Below, in pieces: positions 56,444 to 64,000 of a DNA stretch of 64,000 nucleotides. Positions within the stretch are counted from its first letter, which is position 1; each line of letters begins with the position of its first letter. The stretch covers positions 1 through 64,000 of the forward strand of contig JAOALB010000050.1 in NCBI GenBank assembly GCA_025331125.1. The letters are read 5' to 3'. The notes under the pieces were generated by a model, which was not told the origin of the DNA, did no database searches, and saw only the letters and a list, made by a program, of their open reading frames with translations. This DNA comes from Mycogone perniciosa (taxonomy: Eukaryota > Ascomycota > Sordariomycetes > Hypocreales > Hypocreaceae). The position numbers and the translations under genes were made by a program.

Positions 56444-58366
56444 ATGGCTGTGGAAACCAAGAGTGTCGAATTCGAGCCTTTCCAGGACCAGAAGCCGGGA
56501 ACGTACGTCGTCGCGATCCCAGCACCCCCCCTGTTCTGTTTGCAACGTACTGACAAGGGTTTGCATGCCAGATCTGGTCTTCGCAAGAAGGTTGTCGTGT
56601 TTCAGAAGCCTCACTACAGCGAGGCGTTCATCGCCAGCATTCTCCTGTCGATCCCTGAAGGCGCCGAGGGTATGCGTCCAACTCGTCAAAGCTACGCAAC
56701 ATGAAGAAGACAGTTTGATCTGATGATCGCTTCCAGGTGCTTTCCTCGTTATCGGTGGTGATGGCCGCTTCTGGAACCCCGAGGTCATCCAATTGATTGC
56801 AAAGATCAGTGCTGCGTATGGAATCAAGAAGCTTCTCATCGGCCAGAACGGCATCCTCTCCACGCCTGCAGCCAGTCACGTCATCCGTCTGCGAGGAGCC
56901 ACTGGTGGCATTCTGTTGACTGCAAGCCACAACCCTGGTGGTAAGACATTGAACCACAGCATATTGCATGGGCCCTCAAATAACTGACCATCATGTCTTA
57001 TAGGCCCAACGAATGATTTCGGTATCAAGTACAATCTGGCCAATGGCGGACCTGCCCCCGAGTCTGTCACCGACAAGATCTACGCCACTTCCAAGACCCT
57101 GACCTCGTACAAACTGGCATCAATTCCCGACATTGACATTTCTACAATTGGCACCAAGACCTACGGTTCCCTTGAGGTTGAGATTATCGACAGCACTGCA
57201 GACTATGTTACTATGCTGAAGGATATTTTCGATTTTGACACTATCAAGAAATTCTTCTCCACCCACACAGACTTCAAGGTTCTCTTTGATGGCCTCCACG
57301 GCGTCACCGGCCCTTACGGCAAGGCCATCTTCGAGAAGGAGCTCGGACTCACTGGTGCCACGCAGAACTGCGAGCCCAGCCCCGACTTCAACGGCGGTCA
57401 CCCTGACCCCAACCTTACCTATGCTCACTCTCTGGTTGAAGTCGTTGACAAGAACAATATTCCCTTTGGTGCGGCTTCTGACGGTGATGGTGACCGGAAC
57501 ATGATTTACGGCGCCAATGCCTTCGTCTCACCTGGTGACTCTCTCGCCATCATTGCACACCACGCCAAGCTTATTCCCTACTTCCAGAAGAATGGCGTGA
57601 ACGGCCTTGCTCGTTCAATGCCCACTAGTGGCGCCGTTGACCTGGTTGCCAAGGCCCAGGGTCTCAGCAGTTACGAGGTGCCTACTGGCTGGAAGTTCTT
57701 CTGCGCCCTCTTTGATGCCAAGAAGCTGTCCATCTGCGGCGAGGAGAGTTTCGGCACTGGCAGTGATCATATCCGTGAAAAGGATGGTCTGTGGGCCATT
57801 GTTGCATGGCTGAACATTATTGCCGCTCTTGGCGTCCAGAACCCTGGTGTTACCCCATCCATCAAGCAGATCCAGAAGGACTTCTGGATCCAGTATGGAC
57901 GGACGTTCTTCACCCGATACGACTATGAGGACGTCGACTCGGAGGGAGCGAACAAAGTTGTTGGTGAGCTCCAGGCTCTGGTTGCAGACCCCAAATTCAT
58001 TGGTAGCAAGATCGGCGGTAAGTATCCTTGACCTCGCACAGTAGAATAATTATGTTCTAACTTCGCTACACAGAACGCACTGTCACCAAGGCAGGCAACT
58101 TTGCTTACACTGATCTCGACGGCTCAGTCTCTTCTAACCAGGGTCTCTATGCTGGCTTCTCATCTGGCAGCCGCATTGTTGTCCGTCTCTCTGGCACCGG
58201 CTCATCCGGCGCTACTATCCGCCTATACATTGAGCAGCACACCAATGACCCATCCAAGTATGACCTTGATGCCCAAGACTTCTTGAAAGATGAGGTCAAG
58301 TTTGCCACCGAGCTCTTGAAGTTCAAGGAGCACATTGGCCGGGACGAGCCCGACGTTAAGACCTAA
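56444..58366 (+). CDS. PGM2: phosphoglucomutase
   Basis: Exons 56444-56502, 56572-56669, 56737-56940, 57004-58017 and 58074-58366 give 555 aa, the family's normal size. The active-site phosphoserine loop TASHNPGG (about 114-121), the magnesium loop DGDGDR (about 280), the sugar-binding [11 protein letters not shown] (about 380) and the C-terminal phosphate-binding segment [15 protein letters not shown] are all present. The enzyme interconverts glucose-1-phosphate and glucose-6-phosphate in the cytosol, linking glycolysis with trehalose, glycogen and cell-wall glucan precursors. Junctions all phase-match. Confidence 0.96.
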
Positions 58367-58744
58367 GCGATGACACCAGGGAAGTATGCATAATTAATGG
58401 GACACAAATGGACGATTGGAGGAGGTGGATTAAAACACATATGGTGAATAGTGATATCAAGCAAATACAAGCAAAGCCACTGCTTTTTGATGGCATGAGT
58501 ACTTTTTCAATTTGACCAACCAAGCCGGGGCTGACCCCGGTACCCGTACTATTTTTCAAGATCTGCGCACGCAGTACGACCAGTAGTATGTAAGAAATTA
58601 CTTCATATACGGGGGAGTACTACTAATATACTCCGCACTCAGCACTACTCGTATTATCGCCTATGACGTCGCGTGTCGCGTCAACCGTGTAAATAAGTTC
58701 ACTCTATCAAACTGCATGCTCTCTAAGGGATACTATATCACAAC
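58367..58744. other. intergenic
   Basis: 378 bases: 3' of phosphoglucomutase and upstream of the gene with internal stops. Holds partial relatives of the 9-bp element near 58612-58635. Confidence 0.45.
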
Positions 58745-60321
58745 ATGGAGGCCCAAAAGCGCCCCGAGCCAGCAGTTCTCAAGCGGGATGGCTTTCAATA
58801 CGGCAAAGACGGCCTCAGTGTGTCAAATATCGACCGAATTGATGGCTCCCGTCTGAAGCAGCTCTTTAATCCGGGGAGCCTCCGACTGAAGCAAGACCAG
58901 AAGAAAGCAGAGGAAACAGCTCGGGCCTTGTTCAAGAAACCCTTTCTTGCTGCCTAGTTGCGATACTACGGTATTAAGACTGCAGCCTCTGCGAGTAAGC
59001 CAGAGCTTTATAACAGGCTTAACGACGCGGTTTCTCAAGGAAAGGTGGGTGCTCAGCCGCGTTCTTGTCTTAACATGACCAATGTGCGCCTCGAGATCTT
59101 GTTCTCATTTTCTGCCCTTTCCAGTGCGATCAAGTTCCGGAAGAAGTGGCCCTCTTGGAACAGTCGATGCAACGCGATTACGAACCCCTGTACTAGGAAT
59201 GGGAGACTGTCGTTCGTGCTTGGGATGAAGAGAAGAACCGGCGGGATGATGAAGCATTTAGCAAATGCACAACACCTGGCCAAAAAGCGAGCTTTGATCT
59301 GAATCGATTTATGAATTTCTACTTCCTGACAGACGGAAAGCCGGATCAAGACAAAACCCCAGAGGCACTGGCCCTATACGGCTTCAACGAGACATGGCGA
59401 CTACACCAAATAGTTCACAGCACCCCTGGTCTTCACACGAGGAGCGGCGGCCGTGGTCAAGACCAAACTCTCTGCATAGGATGGAACCAAAGCGAGGTTT
59501 TGAGTCTGGCGAAGCACATCGATGATCAGGCTGCCCAAGCGCAGAACAAACGCCGGCAAGCCTGGAGGAAGAAGGAGATGGACGCACACGAAAAGTACGT
59601 CTCTCAGTCAAGTCAGAGTAAGCCGAAGAAAAGCAACGGAAAAGACACCGCCGAAAAGGAATCTGCCGAGTCGTTTGATCTTCAGCAATGCAAAGGCTCG
59701 TACGTCGTAAGATGCGAGGCTGTGACAGAGGGTTGGTCGGATGAGTATACAGGCGGCAAGCTTACTCTTGACATCGCCAACAGCAAAAACGGAGTTCTGG
59801 TTGCAGATTATCACTTTGGCATCATCGAAGGAACAATGCTTTTGAGTCTTGATAAAGAACAGTTGGATCTCATTGCCGGCGGTGACTCTGAATCTGAAGC
59901 CCATTCAGACGATGAAGCCTTGGAGTTTTTTGATCACGATATCAATGAACCTGGCTCCGAAGAAAGACAGAAGCCGGAGAAGAAGAGTTTGGCACGAGCT
60001 GCTGCTGCCAGCAACCAAGCAGAGCAGAGCACTGGCCGTGCCGCAAAGAGACGCAAAAGGATGCCATCGCTCTCTCGTCGGGTCTACTACAAAATGCGAG
60101 GCCGCGAAACTGGCGAGGGCGAAGTCTTCCCCGGCCCCGAGTCTGGTCATCTCGACTTCCTGAGCGATGAATGTCTTCGGTTCGCGGGCTTGGCGTACTA
60201 CTTCCCTTATATCTCGAAAAACGTAGAGTTCCAAGGGTACAAAATATCCGCCTCGACGCGAAAGAAACCGATTGCATTTGGCAACTTTGATGACTCTGGA
60301 GGGAGATATGGATGGGTTTGA
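58745..60321 (+). pseudogene. unknown-protein gene with two in-frame TAG codons
   Basis: Two exons, 58745-59044 and 59125-60321, form one frame of 499 codons including the stop. The frame is interrupted only by TAG at 58955-58957 (codon 71) and TAG at 59194-59196 (codon 124). The sequence reads as normal protein on both sides of each stop (ALFKKPFLAA / LRYYGIKTAASASKPELYNRL and QRDYEPLY / EWETVVRAWDEEK). The intron is standard and there is no frameshift. The first part resembles a SAP-like helical repeat; the rest contains NRFMNFYFLTDGKPD, YVVRCEAVTEGWSDEYTGG and a basic patch KRRKRMPSLSRR, and is probably a nuclear protein. Function not recognised. It may be a recent pseudogene, an mRNA-edited gene, or an assembly with two base errors. 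The frame from 59311 (Met) alone would encode 336 aa. Confidence 0.75.
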
Positions 60322-60496
60322 ATGGGGTTGGAATCGCTGTCCGAGTTGTATCCTCGAAGGGCCAATACACGTTGGGTTCATTTACTTCGTGAGTTCATTA
60401 TATACATATCGTCATTAATACCCAAACAAGACTGTACGACCTACGGAACAATAAGACGCTACATTGCGATTATATTTATGTGTACCTTCCGAATGC

Positions 60497-62176
60497 TTAT
60501 GTGATTGTCAGCTCGCTCATACCATTGTCGTCCGTCCAGAACTCGCCCAGCATAATTCCATGGATATAACAAGGACCCACAATCTTGTAAATACCATCTC
60601 CCGTTTCCCGAAAAATGTAGGGCTTAGTTGCACCTGTGGGGATCGCGATGACGTCTCCAGGAAGTGCCATAGGCGGTACAGTACCAACGTAGGACCTCGT
60701 TGTGGTACAGATACCCAACCCGATAGGGAGTCTGATACTGTTCTGGAACAGGTGAAGCTTCTGATCCTGATGAACTGCAGCAGCAGCTTTCTGGTGGCTT
60801 TGATATCCAACAGCGTTTAGCCATCTTCGGAAGAAATACCGAGCTGTTTCAACGTGTTTCTCATCCAGAGCCGATAAAGGCGTTGTAGTCTGAAGGAAAG
60901 TAAAGAGCTGCCAAAAGACATCGAAGACGTCCTCGCCAGTTGGGTAGTGCTTCAAGGACCAGACAATGATCCACCACAGACGTATAGTTGGGTACAAGAC
61001 TTCGTCCTCGCGACTCATCATACCACCACAGAGACGGATGCGATCAAAGACCTTGCACTGCACCTTCAAGGCCTTTCCGTCGATCGAGTACACCAGCTTG
61101 CTGCCCTTTGAAGCCGAGAACTTGGAACTCGTCTCGATCATGTTTGGAACCTTTGGAAACGAGAGATCCCTGACCCATGAGGGCAACAGATGATATATTC
61201 CATTTCTCCAATCCGGGTAAAACGTGATATCCCACGGACGAAGGGCATCGAAGCTCCCTGTCACCTCCAGACACTTCTTGGCAGCAAGAGTAAAGACTTC
61301 CTGGACCGGGAGCGAGTAATCGACGTCAATCCTGGCGGTCTCATGGACAAGTCCAAGAAGCGCGAAAACCTTGTCGCGCGGGTCCGTCGCTTCATGCCTC
61401 TCATATGCCACCAGAAGGCTAGGGAGAGTAGCCTTGCGGCCCCTGAAGACAATCATGCCCAGGACATTCCCGGCAAGCAGACCAAAGTGGTCCGGGAATC
61501 GCGTAACGTTGGTTCTAAGAACCCAGGAGGAGACTGTTTCGAGATCCTCCCACGATATCTCCTCACTGCCACACTGCAGGACGGCTTCCTTTGCGGCAGA
61601 GATTTCCTGAACGACCCAGATACGCCTCCACCAGGGCCGAGTGGCCACATGCATCAACGCCCTATCTAACCCGCGGTACTTCATCAGCTCCTGACAACCC
61701 TTGTCCTCCGGCACCATTCTTTCATTTTCCCGGAGCACCTTCGCAAACACAGTGAGGGAAAGGAGACCCCATTGCAGCGCTTTATCCGCTTCACCAAGAG
61801 AGATAACCACTCGGGTTGCGTTCTCGTAAATCTCCCGCATCATCTTCACTTGCTGGTTTCGTTCCTCAATACATGACTGATCGATGCATATTGCGTCTAC
61901 CCAGAGGGCCCGCGGCTTCGAGGTTCGCAGGTCTTGTAAGGCTACTTTACAGCTCTTAGTGATTCGCAAGGGTTTACCGTTACATCGGACAAAGTGAGGC
62001 TCGGCAGCAGATCCCCAAGTATATGAAAGTGCCTCATAACTCTCATGTTGCTCTAGTGATGCTTCCGAAAGGGTGATCTCAATATCTGGACCCGTACCCG
62101 GCTGTAGGCATAGCATTCTAAATGCTCCCTTGGAAGTTTGGCTGAGCCTATCATATGTATATGTTTCGCTGGACAT
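60497..62176 (-). CDS. heterokaryon-incompatibility (HET) domain protein
   Basis: A single minus-strand exon; the ATG at 62176 gives 559 aa (the frame is open 36 codons farther upstream). The HET domain occupies about residues 40-190: YEALSYTWGSA, LWVDAICIDQSCIEERNQQVKMMREIY, RVVISLGEA, then WWRRIWVVQEI. The region after it (DPRDKVFALLGLV, the typical second conserved block) and the remainder follow the usual layout of HET proteins without extra repeats. HET proteins mediate non-self recognition and cell death between incompatible fungal strains; most members are uncharacterised and fast-evolving. No partner gene is evident next to it. Confidence 0.9.
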   Translation of the reverse strand: MSSETYTYDRLSQTSKGAFRMLCLQPGTGPDIEITLSEASLEQHESYEALSYTWGSAAEPHFVRCNGKPLRITKSCKVALQDLRTSKPRALWVDAICIDQSCIEERNQQVKMMREIYENATRVVISLGEADKALQWGLLSLTVFAKVLRENERMVPEDKGCQELMKYRGLDRALMHVATRPWWRRIWVVQEISAAKEAVLQCGSEEISWEDLETVSSWVLRTNVTRFPDHFGLLAGNVLGMIVFRGRKATLPSLLVAYERHEATDPRDKVFALLGLVHETARIDVDYSLPVQEVFTLAAKKCLEVTGSFDALRPWDITFYPDWRNGIYHLLPSWVRDLSFPKVPNMIETSSKFSASKGSKLVYSIDGKALKVQCKVFDRIRLCGGMMSREDEVLYPTIRLWWIIVWSLKHYPTGEDVFDVFWQLFTFLQTTTPLSALDEKHVETARYFFRRWLNAVGYQSHQKAAAAVHQDQKLHLFQNSIRLPIGLGICTTTRSYVGTVPPMALPGDVIAIPTGATKPYIFRETGDGIYKIVGPCYIHGIMLGEFWTDDNGMSELTIT

Positions 62177-62813
62177 GATAACAACTATGTAGGCTGTAAT
62201 GGACTGATGACGCAAGGAGAGGGGAGATAATAAGACGAAGTCAAAGCTAGTTGTTTCGATACGTAAATGGACTGCATTATTCACTAAAAATAGACCACAG
62301 GACTTTTCTCATAAGCTGAAGAGAAGAAGGATGCCTGGACTCGAAGCTGCTACAGCCCTATGTCTGATATACGGGATGGATGGTTCCTCCGTGTGCTCCG
62401 TTGGGTTGTTCGTGTTCGGCCGCTCAGCCTCAGAAGGATTCGTTTCCTTGCACGTGAGCTCTATTTCGCTCTCCAAATGGTCCAGTCTCTCCAGCGATTT
62501 ATAAATAGGGCAACCCCTTTATTGGCTATTCTCGAACATATATCAAGGAATTGATAACTTGCCAGTGGCCTAAATACTATAAATCAGGGTATTGATGCTT
62601 ACTTTTCCCATACATAAGAAAAAACAGTGGAATTCGACCGTAAGAGCCTTCAAAACCCAATGTCAACTTTGGAAGGCCTTTTTGTTTCCCAGTCGTGAGT
62701 GAGACATTATGCAATGGGAACCATTCTCCTTGCCGAAACAATGCTACACATCAAAGCTCATGTCGTCGTTAACGTCTTAGCGTGAGGGGATATGGTGGAT
62801 CATCGAAAAAAAG
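62177..62813. other. intergenic
   Basis: Upstream of the HET gene and 3' of the partial gene at the right edge. Nothing else seen. Confidence 0.45.
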
Positions 62814-63980
62814 TCATAGGAAAAATCTCGTAGGAGGTCGCCTCATTGAAGAGGGCAGTACTAGTCTTTGGGGGTCAATGCCTGTGACGGACAGAATACG
62901 TCCTTGAAGCTTTGGGAAGCTATAGAACACTAGTCAGAATATGCCTGTGCACTGCATCTTGCCAGCGGGAACACACCTTCTTCGGTATAAAATTGGATTT
63001 CAAAGGCACCCCCTGAGCCCTTTCGCTGACTTTGCTGCCGGTACTGCTGGCAGAAAACATACAGCTGGACGTCGGCTAGGCGAATCTTGCGTCGGCCAAC
63101 ATGTTTGAGCCACGTAGGTGAAGCTGACTGATGGGTCACTACATTATTTGTCAATCATGCCGTTCATTTTGTTTTATCACAGCTATGGGCAGGGGGACGA
63201 ACCGAAAGCAGTCCAGACAGGACATTGCCGCAACTCCCCCTCCCACACGGCAGCGTGGAGGCGGCGGCCACCTGTCAAACGGTCCTCATACACGATGAGG
63301 GAGTGCTTGAAGCCATCATCCATAATACACCTATACCGCATTAGGAGCAAATTCGTTAAAAGAATCGGATGGTCAAAGCAGAGCCGAAGATGCAAGACTT
63401 ACGCCTGGAAAAGCTTACGCTCGCCCCTCAAGGCATACTCTTTGAAACCCAACTGAACCGTCAGATTGTTGCGAGCCTTGAGCGCTAGGAATGTGCAATA
63501 GAGAAGTATGAGTTCTGAGTCATATGTTAGCCGTTGATCTTCACAAACTGTCGGGGATAGCGGATGTAGGGTGGCAAAATGGCATCCTCAAAAGAGCAGA
63601 GCGTCAGCTTACCTTCCCATGTCATGAAGCGTAGAGTTGCCCATAGTTTGGAGCAATTCTCCGACCGACTCCATCGCTTAAACTGTAGAGTGTCTCCCTC
63701 ACGCTGGATGCATAACTCATGGGCACCACGCAGCGAAAACCAAGGACCGCCCATGTAAAATGTTCGGAGGAGCAACCAAGGGCTGCCATCCTGTCCGTCT
63801 CGATATGCAATCAGCGAAATCTTGTCATCCTCGAACGGGCTGATAGGCCATCAGTATCATTCTATGTACGATTCGCCAAAGAAGGATAAAAAGATTCCCA
63901 CTTACCGCCGGAACAGGACCTTGGAATTATTAGGGATGGTGAGATGACCCCATGGCCTGTGTGGTCCAAACGATTCTGAC
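62814..63980 (-). CDS. many-exon unknown protein, 5' end outside the window
   Basis: Six minus-strand exons can be joined in phase: 63980-63906, 63839-63613, 63484-63403, 63330-63203, 63138-62977 and 62929-62814, about 263 codons, ending at TGA. All introns have GT donors, mostly with consensus-like GTRNGT sites, and TAG or CAG acceptors. The joined sequence is strongly coding-like: PWGHLTIPNNSKVLF, DGQDGSPWLLLRTFYMGGPW, LCIQREGDTLQFKRWSRSENC, GFKHSLIVYEDRLTGGRR, KHVGRRKIRLADVQLYVFC. The gene continues leftwards in protein terms past base 64000. No signal peptide or domain can be judged. I do not recognise the family. Exon sizes of 75-227 nt hid it from long-frame inspection. Confidence 0.72.
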
Positions 63981-64000
63981 CTATTATGCCAAGTTAGTTG

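Noticed and set aside
58745..58957. Treating the first TAG as the end of an intron (it looks like a GCCTAG acceptor)
   Set aside because: No usable GT donor in the preceding exon gives a compatible phase without deleting well-formed coding sequence, and the second TAG would remain.
1..64000. tRNA genes, rRNA genes, CRISPR arrays, transposase or reverse-transcriptase genes
   Set aside because: No B-box-like GGTTCGANTCC with a matching acceptor stem, no repeat-spacer pattern and no mobile-element coding motif was seen by eye; a covariance-model scan would be decisive.

Overview
The window looks like nuclear DNA of a filamentous ascomycete (Pezizomycotina). Introns are short (about 45-110 nt) with GTRNGT donors and CTRAC/CTGAC branch points. 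Intergenic DNA is long, and the gene set is fungal: HET domain, WSC, LysM, GH55, NUO17.8, COA3, SHE3-like. Codon-level resemblance to Metarhizium/Pochonia-type proteins suggests Hypocreales, probably Clavicipitaceae; this is inference, as no marker was searched. Nearly all genes are split, so I rebuilt them exon by exon and checked reading phase across each junction.

Layout. 0.9-8 kb: peroxisomal 2,4-dienoyl-CoA reductase (+), a membrane-anchored histidine-acid-phosphatase-like protein (+) and an MFS transporter (-). 8.7-14.8 kb (-): one thirteen-exon gene for a secreted protein of about 1765 aa combining GH55 glucanase, four LysM and three WSC modules. 15.5-17.7 kb: two convergent orphan genes. 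18.3-21.9 kb (-): an unrecognised 1144-aa protein. 23.2-24.3 kb (-): a SHE3-like coiled-coil protein.

26-45 kb is a housekeeping block: PTA1/symplekin (-) divergent from the tiny COA3 gene (+); DEP1/Sds3-like (-) divergent from NOP12 (+); alpha-tubulin (-); a single-pass membrane protein (-); ribosomal protein S15 (+); a SET-domain protein (-); complex I 17.8 kDa subunit (-). 47.7-58.4 kb: a Nudix/DUF4743 protein (+), a Cys-rich single-pass surface protein with a polyglycine linker (+), a Gfo/Idh/MocA oxidoreductase (-), oligoribonuclease (+) and phosphoglucomutase (+).

The right end is more accessory: a gene whose otherwise intact frame carries two internal TAG codons (58.7-60.3 kb), a HET-domain protein (-), and a many-exon unknown gene running off the right edge. 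The TAG gene is the observation I would follow first. It is either a fresh pseudogene or a candidate for UAG-to-UGG A-to-I mRNA editing. The second genome-scale signal is a 9-bp element, TACGGAGTA, found 21 times, all between genes. No tRNA, rRNA, CRISPR or intact transposon was seen.
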